NCBI RefSeq assembly: GCF_009663395.1
Contig: NZ_QKNW01000001.1
Location: 1,488,001-1,552,000 of the forward strand
Length of the DNA: 64,000 nt
Source: Halosegnis longus
GTDB lineage: Archaea; Halobacteriota; Halobacteria; Halobacteriales; Haloarculaceae
Direction: 5' to 3'
The notes beneath the pieces were generated by a model that ran no database searches, was not told the DNA's origin, and saw only the letters and a list, made by a program, of their open reading frames with translations. Shown here piece after piece: positions 1 through 8,533 of this stretch. The position numbers and the translations under genes are program-made. Every line of letters starts with the position of its first letter. Positions within the stretch are counted from its first letter, which is position 1.

Positions 1-1
1 C

Positions 2-328
2 CCCGGCCGGACGGTCGCGTACACCGGCGACACCCGACCAATCGGCGCGACCGTCGAGGCGGCCGCCGACGCCGACCTGCTCATCCACGACGCGACCTTC
101 CTCGACGACCGGCGCGAGCGCGCCGGCGAGACGGGCCACTCGACGGCCGTCCAGGCCGCCGAAATCGCGAACCGCGCGAACGCGAAGCGGCTCGCCCTGA
201 CACACGTCTCCTCGCGGTACGCCGGCCACGAGTACGACATCGAGGACGAAGGGAAGGCCTACTTCGACGGCGAGGCGTTCCTCCCCGACGACGGCGACGA
301 CATCGAGATTCCGTACCCCGACGAGTAA
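2..328 (+). CDS. rnz: Ribonuclease Z, C-terminal part (cut by window edge)
   Basis: The open frame enters from the left edge and gives about 108 C-terminal residues. It contains the YTGDTRP block (metal-binding Asp of the metallo-beta-lactamase fold) and, near the end, ALTHVSSRY with the last metal-ligand His of tRNA 3'-endonucleases. RNase Z removes the 3' trailer of pre-tRNAs in the cytoplasm. Other MBL-fold hydrolases are possible, but the THxSxRY ending is typical of RNase Z. The start lies outside the window. Confidence 0.88.
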   Translation, partial: PGRTVAYTGDTRPIGATVEAAADADLLIHDATFLDDRRERAGETGHSTAVQAAEIANRANAKRLALTHVSSRYAGHEYDIEDEGKAYFDGEAFLPDDGDDIEIPYPDE

Positions 329-376
329 CCACCCCGACCGCGCCACGCCTTTCTTTCCGCCCGGCGTTGCCCGGGT

Positions 377-709
377 ATGGACCGCCACGACGCAGTCGAG
401 CGCTACTACCACACCATCGACGCCGACGAGTATGAGCAACTGCGCGCGCTGCTCGCCGACGATTTCGTCCACGACCGCGGGGATATGCGACTCGACGGAG
501 CCGACGCCTTCGTCGCGTTCATGCGCGGCGAGCGTCCCGACCCCGAGACGAGCCACGAACTCACCGCCATCTACGAGAGCGACGCCGGCATCGCTGCTGA
601 AGGGACGCTCAGACGCGCGTCCGGCGAGGCGATGTTCTCCTTCGTGGACACCTTCCGCTTCGAAAACGAGAAGCTGTACGCGCTGACGACCTACACGCAC
701 CCGGCGTGA
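377..709 (+). CDS. NTF2-like / SnoaL-fold protein
   Basis: This 110-residue acidic protein starts with a helix of the pattern VERYYHTIDADEYEQLRALLADDFVHDRG, shown here as a description of the typical NTF2-like opening: helix, 'D-x-DEYEQL', then 'L-x-DDFVH'. The rest is a predicted curved sheet ending TYTHPA. Such proteins bind small molecules or act as isomerases; here there is no diagnostic catalytic set, so the function is unknown. It ends 2 bases before the convergent serS stop. The ATG is preceded by a GC-rich segment without a clear TATA box. Confidence 0.7.
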   Translation: MDRHDAVERYYHTIDADEYEQLRALLADDFVHDRGDMRLDGADAFVAFMRGERPDPETSHELTAIYESDAGIAAEGTLRRASGEAMFSFVDTFRFENEKLYALTTYTHPA

Positions 710-710
710 G

Positions 711-2087
711 CTACTCCTTTTCGCCCGCGCCGACCGCCGACTCGCCCACCGGCTCCGACCCCTCGATGGTGTCGGTCCCCATGTACGGCTGGAGCACCTC
801 GGGCACCGCGACGGTGCCGTCGGCGTTCTGGTAATACTCTAAGATTGCGACGACGACTCGCGGGACGGCGACCCCCGACCCGTTCAGCGTGTGGAGATAC
901 TCCGCCGACTCGTGGCGCTCCGGCCGGTACTGGATGCCCGCCCGCCGCGCCTGGAAGTCGTGGAAGTTCGACACCGACGACACTTCGAGCCACCGCCCGC
1001 CTTCCTCGGGACCGTCCTCGTCGTCGTTGCCCGGTGCCCACACCTCGATGTCGTACTTCTTCGCCTGCGTGAACCCCATGTCGCCGGTACACATCTCTAA
1101 CACGCGGTACGGGAGTTCCAGCGCATCGAGCACCGAACACGCCTCCGCGACGAGTCCCTCGAACCGGGCCGCGCTCTCTTCCGGGCGGACGAAGTTGACG
1201 AGTTCGACCTTGTTGAACTGGTGTGACCGGACCATCCCGCGGGTCTCGGTGCCGTGTTCGCCGGCCTCGCGCCGGAAGTTCGGCGAGTACGCCTGCTTTT
1301 TCAGCGGGAGGTCGTCGTCCAGCAGAATCTCGCCGCGGTACATGTTCGTGACGGGCACCTCCGCGGTCGGGAGCAGCCAGAGGTCGTCGTCGTCGTACGG
1401 TTCGTCGTTGTCGCCGCTCAGCCGGTAGGCGTCCTCCACGAACTTCGGGAACTGGCCGGTCCCCTGCATCGAGGCCGAGTTGACCGGAATCGGCGGGAAC
1501 ACGTCCTCGTACGACTGCTCGCGGTGCGTTTCGAGGAAGAACTGGATGAGTGCGTGCTCCAGCATCGCGCCCTCGCCTTTCGTGAAGTAGAAGCCGCCGC
1601 CCGACACCTTCGCGCCGCGCTCGAAGTCGAGGATATCCAACTCCTCGCCGATGTCGTAGTGTGGGACGACCTCATCGGGAAGGGTACGCAGGTCCTCGAA
1701 CCCTTCACGCCGGAGTTCGACGTTATCCGATTCGTCGTCGCCGACGGGGGCCTCCTCGACAGGGATGTTCGGGAGCGTGAGCAGCGCGTGTTCCAACTCC
1801 GCTTCGAGTTCGTCGGCGCGCTCCTCGACGGCCTCGATTTCGGCTTTCAGCTCGCCTGACCGGTCGATTGCATCCTGTGCTTCCTCCTCTTTGCCCTCCT
1901 GTTTGAGCTGGCCGATACGCGATGAGATATCGTTGCGCTCCTTCCGGAGGTCATCCCCCTTCGATTTGAGTTCGCGCCACTCCTCGTCGATTTCGAGCAC
2001 GTGGTCGAGGTCCACGTCGACGCCTTTCGTGTCGAGGGCCCGCCGCACCTCGTCGGGATTCTCGCGGACAAACTGCCGTGATAACAT
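711..2087 (-). CDS. serS: Seryl-tRNA synthetase
   Basis: The 458-residue protein has the bacterial/haloarchaeal-type SerRS layout. A charged N-terminal coiled-coil arm (about residues 30-105) binds the long variable arm of tRNA-Ser. A class II catalytic core follows, with TAEVPVTN near 241-248, motif 2 around FRREAG (271-276) and motif 3 around GSGVAVPR (403-410). It charges tRNA-Ser with serine. Length fits the family. It is convergent with the small NTF2-like gene and divergent from the MBL hydrolase at 2172. Confidence 0.97.
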   Translation of the reverse strand: MLSRQFVRENPDEVRRALDTKGVDVDLDHVLEIDEEWRELKSKGDDLRKERNDISSRIGQLKQEGKEEEAQDAIDRSGELKAEIEAVEERADELEAELEHALLTLPNIPVEEAPVGDDESDNVELRREGFEDLRTLPDEVVPHYDIGEELDILDFERGAKVSGGGFYFTKGEGAMLEHALIQFFLETHREQSYEDVFPPIPVNSASMQGTGQFPKFVEDAYRLSGDNDEPYDDDDLWLLPTAEVPVTNMYRGEILLDDDLPLKKQAYSPNFRREAGEHGTETRGMVRSHQFNKVELVNFVRPEESAARFEGLVAEACSVLDALELPYRVLEMCTGDMGFTQAKKYDIEVWAPGNDDEDGPEEGGRWLEVSSVSNFHDFQARRAGIQYRPERHESAEYLHTLNGSGVAVPRVVVAILEYYQNADGTVAVPEVLQPYMGTDTIEGSEPVGESAVGAGEKE

Positions 2088-2171
2088 ACTCGGAGTTCAC
2101 GACTCGCCGGCAAAGGAATGTCGGTGGCGTGTGACACCGCCACTTTACTATCACGGCGACGGAGACGGACT

Positions 2172-3083
2172 ATGATCACTGTCGACGTACACGAGGTCAC
2201 ACAGGAGTCGGTTTCGGACATCTACTACTTCGACACCGGGATGTACGACACCCCCGAGTACGGAGCCGTCTACATCATCGACGCGCCCGACCCCACCATC
2301 GTCGATACGGGGATGGGACCGGACGTAGAGAAGACGCTCGCCGCCCTCACCGAGGTGGGTATCGACCACGACGACGTGGCGAACATCATCCCTACGCACG
2401 TCCATCTCGACCACGCAGGCGGGGCCGGCTATCTCGCCGACGCCTGTGAGAACGCGACCGTCCACTGTCCGGCCGTCGGCGCGCGCCACCTCGCCAATCC
2501 CGAGCGGCTCTGGGAGGGGACCCGCCGCGCCGTCGGCGACCAGTTCAAGCATTACCGCGAGCCGAAGCCGATTCCAGAGTCGCGCATCGAGGAACTCCAC
2601 GACGGGGATGAAATCGATATCGGCGACAGAACGCTCCACGTCCACGACGCACCGGGTCACGCCCCACACCAGTGTCTCTTCCACAGTCCGGCCGACGACG
2701 CTGTCTTCACCGCTGATGCCGCCGGCCTGTACGTGCGTCGGACGGGGGAGATTCGCCCCACATCGCCGCCGTCGAACTTCGATTTCGAGCAGTGTCTCGA
2801 CGATATCGACACGATTCGCGATATCGACCCCGCCGTCCTGCTGTATCCGCACTTCGGCCCGGCCGAGACGGGCGACAATCTCGACACCTACGAGCGTGTC
2901 CTCACGGAGTGGGTTGAACGGGTCGAACAGGCCCGCGCCGAATACGATGACGACGCGGCGGTCGTGGAGGCGGTCGCCGCACGCGTCGAAGGGACGGAGC
3001 CGTGGCCCGACGAGAAGGTGTACAACGAGGCGGCGATGAACGTCCGCGGCGTCTTGGGGTATCTCGACGCCCGTGAGGAGTAA
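2172..3083 (+). CDS. MBL-fold metallo-hydrolase
   Basis: The 303-residue protein has the metallo-beta-lactamase signature THVHLDHAG (HxHxDH) at about 77-85, further His at GHAPHQC and the FTADAA segment, and YPHFGP as the likely last metal site. It probably hydrolyses a thioester, lactone or similar ester using two metal ions; substrate is unknown. I chose the ATG at 2172 (MITVDVHE). An upstream in-frame GTG/ATG stretch from 2118 would add 18 Arg-rich residues unlike the rest. A C-terminal helical region follows the core. Confidence 0.85.
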   Translation: MITVDVHEVTQESVSDIYYFDTGMYDTPEYGAVYIIDAPDPTIVDTGMGPDVEKTLAALTEVGIDHDDVANIIPTHVHLDHAGGAGYLADACENATVHCPAVGARHLANPERLWEGTRRAVGDQFKHYREPKPIPESRIEELHDGDEIDIGDRTLHVHDAPGHAPHQCLFHSPADDAVFTADAAGLYVRRTGEIRPTSPPSNFDFEQCLDDIDTIRDIDPAVLLYPHFGPAETGDNLDTYERVLTEWVERVEQARAEYDDDAAVVEAVAARVEGTEPWPDEKVYNEAAMNVRGVLGYLDAREE

Positions 3084-3144
3084 CACCACCATGTCGGGGA
3101 TTAATACGTAGCCCGCCGAACTGAGAGATGATGAAGGGTCTCTG

Positions 3145-5055
3145 ATGGCTGGCGGTTCGAGTGTACTTATCGCGACCGTCGCGGCCATTATCGGGTTGGG
3201 GGTTGGCGCACAGATACTCGCAGACCGATTCCAACTGCCGAGTATCATCTTCCTTATCGCCGCCGGTCTCGCGTTGGGACCCGGTTCCGGACTCGTACTT
3301 GAGTCCGCGCTCGTGACGCGTGACTCCTTCGGGAGCGCGCTCCCGGCGATTGTCGGGCTCTCGGTTGCGATTATCGTCTTCGAGGGGGCCTTCCATCTCC
3401 ACCTTGACGACCTCCGAGAGGCACCGGCCGAGAACGTCCGACTCGTCACCGTCGGCGCGCTCATCGCGCTGCTGGCGACGACCGCCGTGACGAAGTTCAC
3501 CTTCGACGTGGCGTGGGATATCTCCTTCCTCATCGGAGCCTTGCTCGTCGCCACGGGACCGACGGTTATCGCACCCATCGTTCAGGTGGTGCCCGTCCGA
3601 GACCGGGTTGAGGCGGCACTCGAAACGGAGGGGATTGTCAACGACGTGACCGCGGCCATCGCCGCTGTCGCCGTCTTCAAACTCATCATGAACCCCAACG
3701 AGGGTGATTTCCTCACGCTGTTCGTCGAACGGCTCGGTATCGGCGTGGTCGTCGGTATCACGGTCGCGGCGGTGACGTGGTATCTGCTCCGCTACATCGA
3801 CCTCTCGCCGGGGAACGCACCGCAGAACTCCCGGCTCCTCGTGCTTGCGGGCGCGCTCGTCGCGTACGCGGTGGCGAACTACCTCGCCGCCGAGGCGGGC
3901 GTCGCCGCGGTCGCGACCGCCGGGGTCGTCCTCGGCAACATGGACCTTCCCTACGAGGAGAACATCTCGGAGTTCAAAGGCGACGTGACGCTCGTTGTCT
4001 TATCGTTCGTCTTCATCGCGCTCGCGGCGCTGCTTGATTTCGGCCAACTCATCAGTCTCGGCTACCGGGGTGTCATCGTCGTTGTCGCCGTTGCCCTCGT
4101 CATCCGGCCGGTGCTCGTGTTCGTCTCCACCATCGGTGACCGGTTCACCACCGAGGAGAAGGTGTTCATGAGTCTGGTCGGGCCCCGCGGCATCATTCCG
4201 GCGTCGGTCGCGACGCTGTTTGCCGTCGAGATGCAGGCACGGGCGACGGAACTCCGGGAGGCGGGCATGATTGCACAGGCGGACCAACTGGCACAGGGCG
4301 CGACGCTGTTGGTCAGTGTCGTCTTCCTCGTCATCCTCGCGACGGTCGTATTCGAGGGCGGCCTCGCGCGGTATCTCGCGAACTACCTCGGGGTAATTCC
4401 AATGCGTGTACTTGTTATCGGAGGCGGACGGGTGGGTCGGACGCTCGCCGGTCGCCTCGAAGAGAGAGGAGAGAACGTCGTCATCATCGAGAACGACGAA
4501 ACACAGATCGAAATTGCTCGCAACGAGGGGCACACCGTCCACATCGGTGACGGGACCGACACGGAGGTGCTCAAGAGCGCCGGCGCGGACAACGCACGAA
4601 TCGTCGCCGCTGCCACCGGCGACGACGACGCGAACCTGCTTGTCGCACAGCTCGCTTCCTCGGAGTTCGGCGTGGAGACGGTCATCGCTCGCGCAAACAA
4701 CCCAGACAACGTCGGTGCCTTCGAGGATTTGGGTGTCCGGACCATCTCCTCGACGCTCGCTACCGCACAGGCGCTCGACAACGCCATCGAACGGCCGGCG
4801 CTGGCCGACTGGATGGGCGAAATCGGTCGCTCCGGCGACGTACAGGAGGTGGAGGTGACGAACGAGGACCTCATCGGGCGGCCGCTGCGTGAGGTCGGCC
4901 CGGAACTGCCGTCCGGAACGCTCATCACGCTGGTCGCGCGCGACGGCGAGACGCAGGTGCCGAGCGCCGACTTCGTGCTCGAAGCGGGCGACCGCATCAC
5001 CCTCATCGGGCAGAAAGAAGACGTTCGCGAGGCGATGGAGTACTGTAGCCCCTAG
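3145..5055 (+). CDS. Cation:proton antiporter with RCK (TrkA-N/TrkA-C) domains
   Basis: The 636-residue membrane protein has an N-terminal antiporter domain with about 12 hydrophobic segments (residues 1-415), including the ATGPTVIAPI segment of the CPA1-type core. The cytoplasmic regulatory part starts at residue 420 with a Rossmann nucleotide site (VIGGGRVGRTLAG), followed by a TrkA-C module (about 555-630). The fusion suggests that NAD(H) or another nucleotide gates Na+ or K+/H+ exchange, which suits a salt-stressed archaeon. The internal ATG at 4402 is the RCK domain start and not a separate gene. Its stop overlaps the convergent thioesterase stop. Confidence 0.9.
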   Translation: MAGGSSVLIATVAAIIGLGVGAQILADRFQLPSIIFLIAAGLALGPGSGLVLESALVTRDSFGSALPAIVGLSVAIIVFEGAFHLHLDDLREAPAENVRLVTVGALIALLATTAVTKFTFDVAWDISFLIGALLVATGPTVIAPIVQVVPVRDRVEAALETEGIVNDVTAAIAAVAVFKLIMNPNEGDFLTLFVERLGIGVVVGITVAAVTWYLLRYIDLSPGNAPQNSRLLVLAGALVAYAVANYLAAEAGVAAVATAGVVLGNMDLPYEENISEFKGDVTLVVLSFVFIALAALLDFGQLISLGYRGVIVVVAVALVIRPVLVFVSTIGDRFTTEEKVFMSLVGPRGIIPASVATLFAVEMQARATELREAGMIAQADQLAQGATLLVSVVFLVILATVVFEGGLARYLANYLGVIPMRVLVIGGGRVGRTLAGRLEERGENVVIIENDETQIEIARNEGHTVHIGDGTDTEVLKSAGADNARIVAAATGDDDANLLVAQLASSEFGVETVIARANNPDNVGAFEDLGVRTISSTLATAQALDNAIERPALADWMGEIGRSGDVQEVEVTNEDLIGRPLREVGPELPSGTLITLVARDGETQVPSADFVLEAGDRITLIGQKEDVREAMEYCSP

Positions 5056-5492
5056 CTGTCGTACGGAATCTCCTCGCCGTCTCGCCACGCGTTCCCGCCT
5101 TCGCCGCCACCGGTTTTGTAGACCCCGCGAGCCTCGGCCAATTGTCGCCCCTCGCCGTCGGTGACGGTCACGTCCGCGACGGCGACGCTGCTGCCGAACC
5201 GGACGAGGTCCGCGGTCGCCTCCAGCCGGTCCCCGTCGCCGGGCGCGAGATAGTCGATGCGCATGTCGATGGTCGGGGTCGGCTTGCCGGCCCGAGAGAT
5301 GACCGCGGCCCCGCCGACCGTATCCGCCAGCGTGTACGCCACGCCGCCGTGGGCGACGCCGTTGTCTGGCGAGGAGGTGTGTTCATCGCCCAATTCGATG
5401 TGGCCGGCCGCGTGGCCGTCCTCGGCGGCCGTCATCTCGATACCGACGTGTTGTGCGAAGGGCATCTGTTCGAACAGCGTCGCAACGTCCAT
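5052..5492 (-). CDS. PaaI-family hotdog-fold thioesterase
   Basis: The 146-residue hotdog-fold protein carries the PaaI-type active-site region N-G-V-A-H-G-G (NGVAHGGVAYTLAD) followed by GGAAVISRAG. It probably hydrolyses aromatic or acyl-CoA thioesters. The ATG at 5492 (MDVATLFEQMPF) gives the family length. The open frame extends 86 codons further upstream, but that part is antisense to the next gene and unlike a hotdog protein. The thiolase at 5928-7067 lies on the same strand with one plus-strand gene in between. Confidence 0.88.
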   Translation of the reverse strand: MDVATLFEQMPFAQHVGIEMTAAEDGHAAGHIELGDEHTSSPDNGVAHGGVAYTLADTVGGAAVISRAGKPTPTIDMRIDYLAPGDGDRLEATADLVRFGSSVAVADVTVTDGEGRQLAEARGVYKTGGGEGGNAWRDGEEIPYDS

Positions 5493-5571
5493 ACCCGGCG
5501 AACGGTCTACCGTGTGAGAAAGATTACGCGTCGCCCCGTGTGTTGAAGCCAACTCCGTTCGTCGCCCCGGT

Positions 5572-5931
5572 ATGGTCGAACCTACGACGATTGCGGCGGC
5601 CGTCGGCGGACTGGTCGTGCTCGCGGGTATCGCCGCCCTGTTGGGAGGGAACGGCGACGACAAGTACGACGACCCGGAGGCACAGGCCGCCCACGAGCAG
5701 GCACAGCAACGCGACCCCAGCGACGTTGCGCCGGTCGGCAGCGAACACACGACCGTCGTCCAGGAACTCGTCGACGGCGGCGAGACCGCCCGCGTCTCGA
5801 TTCAGGGGCTGTACGTCTTCGTCGAGGACATTCCGAGCGACGTTTCGAAAAACGACACCATCGATATCAAAATCACCGACCACGGTCCGGACGGCACCTC
5901 CGGCCGGGCGACGTTCCTCGGTCGGGATTAG
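5572..5931 (+). CDS. Membrane-anchored TRAM-like small protein
   Basis: The 119-residue protein begins with one hydrophobic segment (about residues 6-27), then an acidic linker. The C-terminal half (about 62-119) reads GETARVSIQGLYVFVEDIP... and later KNDTIDIKITDHG, with a beta-strand pattern resembling the TRAM/OB-like nucleic-acid-binding domain. TRAM domains bind RNA in tRNA-modifying enzymes and in small archaeal RNA chaperones. The TRAM assignment is my inference from pattern. Membrane tethering would be unusual. Its stop overlaps the convergent thiolase stop by 4 bases. Confidence 0.62.
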   Translation: MVEPTTIAAAVGGLVVLAGIAALLGGNGDDKYDDPEAQAAHEQAQQRDPSDVAPVGSEHTTVVQELVDGGETARVSIQGLYVFVEDIPSDVSKNDTIDIKITDHGPDGTSGRATFLGRD

Positions 5932-7067
5932 TTCGGCAGCGAGAACTCGATTGCCGCGCCCTGTCCGAAGCCGACACACTCGGTTGCGATACCGTTCTCG
6001 GCGTCGCGCTTGTGCATCTCGTGGATGAGCGTAACGGGGAGCCGCGCGCCAGAGGCACCCAGCGGGTGCCCGAGCGCGATTGCGCCGCCGTTCACGTTGT
6101 AGATGTCCTCGTCGAAGCCGAGCTGCTGGCGACAGTACTCACACTGGGAGGCGAACGCCTCGTTCAACTCGACGAGGTCGTAATCCTCCGCGGAGGTCCC
6201 CGAGCGCTCGAACAGCTGCTCGCAGGCCGGAATCGGGCCGATACCCATAACCTCGGGGTCGACGCCGGCGACGGCGTTGTTGCCGACCTCGGCCAGAATC
6301 TCGAGGTCGTGCTCCTCGGCGAACGCGCGCGAGGTGACGAGCGTCGCGGCCGCGCCGTCCGTAATCTGGGAGGCGTTGCCCGGCGTGACGGTTCCCTCGG
6401 ACTTGAACACGGTCGGCAGCTCCGAGAGCTTGTCGCGGTCGATGTCGTGGCGAATCCCTTCGTCGGTGTCCACGACGCCGTCGTCGGTCTCGATGGGAAC
6501 GATTTCGTCGTCGAAGCGGCCCTCCTCGGTCGCCTCGCTGGCGCGGACGTGGCTGCGGTACGCGTAATCGTCCTGCGTTTCGCGGGACACGTCGTAGCGC
6601 TCGGCGACGGCCTCGGCGGTCATCCCCATCGAGAGGGCCGCGACGTTGTAATCGTCGTTGAGACCGGGGTGCATCTCGTTGTTCGCGCCCATCTTGACGC
6701 GGGACATGGACTCGACGCCGCCGGCGATGATGGCGTCGCGCTGGCCGGCACGAATCGCGTCCGACGCGGAGATGATCGTCTGGGCCGAGGATGCACACCA
6801 CCGGTTGACGGTCGTCGCGGGGACCGACTCGCCCAGCTCGGAGAGCAGCGCGATGATGCGCGCCATGTTGTTGCCCTGCTCGGAGCGCTGCTGTGCACAG
6901 CCCCACATCAGGTCGTCGATGGTCTCGCCGTCGAGGCCGGTCTCGTCGAGTATCTCGTCGATGAGCGCCACGGAGAGGTCCTCCGGGCGCGTGTCGGCGA
7001 AGACGCCGTCCTCTTTGCCGAACGGGGTTCGGACCGCCTGCACGATGACCGGATCGCTGTCACTCAT
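5928..7067 (-). CDS. Thiolase (acetyl-CoA C-acyltransferase)
   Basis: The 379-residue protein has all thiolase active-site pieces: nucleophilic Cys91 in NRWCASS, His334 in NGGAIALGHPLGASGAR, and Cys364 in ECVGFGQG. It cleaves 3-ketoacyl-CoA or condenses two acetyl-CoA in the cytosol, in beta-oxidation, isoprenoid or polyhydroxyalkanoate metabolism. Length fits the family. No partner genes of one pathway are adjacent, so the direction is open. The upstream divergent region contains a perfect palindrome (7147-7163) that may be its operator. Confidence 0.95.
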   Translation of the reverse strand: MSDSDPVIVQAVRTPFGKEDGVFADTRPEDLSVALIDEILDETGLDGETIDDLMWGCAQQRSEQGNNMARIIALLSELGESVPATTVNRWCASSAQTIISASDAIRAGQRDAIIAGGVESMSRVKMGANNEMHPGLNDDYNVAALSMGMTAEAVAERYDVSRETQDDYAYRSHVRASEATEEGRFDDEIVPIETDDGVVDTDEGIRHDIDRDKLSELPTVFKSEGTVTPGNASQITDGAAATLVTSRAFAEEHDLEILAEVGNNAVAGVDPEVMGIGPIPACEQLFERSGTSAEDYDLVELNEAFASQCEYCRQQLGFDEDIYNVNGGAIALGHPLGASGARLPVTLIHEMHKRDAENGIATECVGFGQGAAIEFSLPN

Positions 7068-7146
7068 TGTACGCTAGGCGTGTGTCGCTGGCGTGGTAAA
7101 GCTATCCCGACCGTGCGACAACAACTGTAAGCGCGTCGTCGGCTGT

Positions 7147-7163
7147 TGTTTCCAACGGAAACA
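7147..7163. promoter_or_regulatory. Perfect palindrome in thiolase/AAA+ intergenic region
   Basis: The site reads TGTTTCC-AAC-GGAAACA: 7-base arms, 3-base centre, no mismatch. It lies 80 bases upstream of the thiolase start and 57 bases upstream of the AAA+ gene start, in their shared 152-base divergent promoter region. The form suits a homodimeric helix-turn-helix regulator. Which regulator and which gene it controls cannot be told from sequence. Confidence 0.5.
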
Positions 7164-7219
7164 GATTCGCGCCCCGAGGACGATGCGCTTAACTGCCAGC
7201 CCGTCGTTAGTTCCGTGAG

Positions 7220-8533
7220 ATGACCAGCCCCGAGGTCGATATCGTCGAGTTTCTTCTCACGACCCGACTGTACAACGAGCACAGCGAACTAGACGAACGC
7301 GACCTCCCTCCCAGCTACCGGCGCGTCTTCTGGTCGGAGGGTGAACTCGAGCGCCCGCTGTCGGCGACGAGCAACAACGCCGCCGCCGCGACCAACGTCG
7401 ACCGCCCGTGGGAGGCCGTCTCCGGGCTGATGTTCACCGACCGCGACGATTTCTCCGGCTCCATCAGCTTCACCGACGAGGGGATGGCCGAGACGTGGCT
7501 GCTCGACCGCATCGAACCCGAGGACGTGGCCGCGAATCCGACCCTCGCGTACGTCTTCGGCGACCAGTTCGGCGTGGAGTACGAGGAGAGCCGCCAGTCG
7601 AACCGCCCGATTCACGCCGACCGCGTCTGGATCGACTCCCTGCTCGATGAGATGTTCGACGAGGACGAAGAGGAGATGCTCGACCTCGTCGACATCCGCG
7701 CGCCCGAGGAGATCGAGATGCAACTCGACGACCTCGTGTTGACCGAAGACCAGGAAGGCGAGATAGAGAAGGTCGTCAAGGCCATCGAACACCGCGATTA
7801 TCTCGCCCGTATCGGGCTGCGCGAAATCGGGAAGCTGCTGTTCGTCGGTCCGCCGGGCACCGGGAAGACGAGCGTCGCCCGCGCGCTCGCTCACCAGCTC
7901 GATCTCCCGTTCGTCGAGGTGAAGCTGTCGATGATTACGAGCCAGTATCTCGGCGAGACGGCCAAAAACGTCGACAAGACGTTCGAGGTCGCAAAGCGGC
8001 TCTCGCCGTGTATCCTCTTCATGGACGAGTTCGACTTCGTCGCGAAGACGCGCTCGTCGGACGAGCACGCGGCTATCAAACGCGCCGTCAACACCCTGCT
8101 GAAATCAATCGACGAGATCTCGCTGATTCAGGACGAGGTGCTGCTCATCGGTGCGACGAACCACCCCGACCAACTCGACTCGGCGGCGTGGCGACGCTTC
8201 GACGAAATCGTCAACTTCCCGAAGCCGGACTCCGGGATGCGACGCGACATCCTCATGCTCATCACCCGAAGCATGGATATCGACGAGTTCGACCCGCAGG
8301 CAATCGCCGACATCACACAGGGGCTCACGGGAAGCGACCTCCGGCTCGTGATGCGCGAGGCCGTCCTCGATGCGCTTACCGAGGAACGCATGACGCTCAC
8401 ACAGGATGATCTCGAACGGGCTGTCGAAGGGTTCGAGGAGCGTGACAACCTCAAGAACATGGACATGATGTCCGACGAGACCGCGCCCGTCGCCGGCGAC
8501 GGGGGCGACCACGACCACGATCACGACCACTGA
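7220..8533 (+). CDS. AAA+ ATPase with His-rich tail
   Basis: The 437-residue protein has an acidic N-terminal region (1-165) of unknown fold and one AAA+ module: Walker A GPPGTGKT (210-217), Walker B ILFMDE (265-270), sensor region GATNHPDQ and a C-terminal lid. It resembles FtsH/SpoVK-type single-ring remodelling ATPases, but there is no protease domain and no membrane segment. The C-terminus ends in alternating Asp-His (DHDHDHDH), a possible divalent-metal binder. Its stop overlaps the start of the PhnP-like hydrolase (TGATG), so they are translated as a pair. A TATA-like CTTAAC lies 27-32 bases before the ATG. Confidence 0.85.
   Translation: MTSPEVDIVEFLLTTRLYNEHSELDERDLPPSYRRVFWSEGELERPLSATSNNAAAATNVDRPWEAVSGLMFTDRDDFSGSISFTDEGMAETWLLDRIEPEDVAANPTLAYVFGDQFGVEYEESRQSNRPIHADRVWIDSLLDEMFDEDEEEMLDLVDIRAPEEIEMQLDDLVLTEDQEGEIEKVVKAIEHRDYLARIGLREIGKLLFVGPPGTGKTSVARALAHQLDLPFVEVKLSMITSQYLGETAKNVDKTFEVAKRLSPCILFMDEFDFVAKTRSSDEHAAIKRAVNTLLKSIDEISLIQDEVLLIGATNHPDQLDSAAWRRFDEIVNFPKPDSGMRRDILMLITRSMDIDEFDPQAIADITQGLTGSDLRLVMREAVLDALTEERMTLTQDDLERAVEGFEERDNLKNMDMMSDETAPVAGDGGDHDHDHDH

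Noticed and set aside
4402-5055. Separate TrkA-like gene starting at an internal ATG
   Set aside because: The frame is continuous with the antiporter domain and there is no promoter-like sequence before it; one fused protein is the simpler reading.
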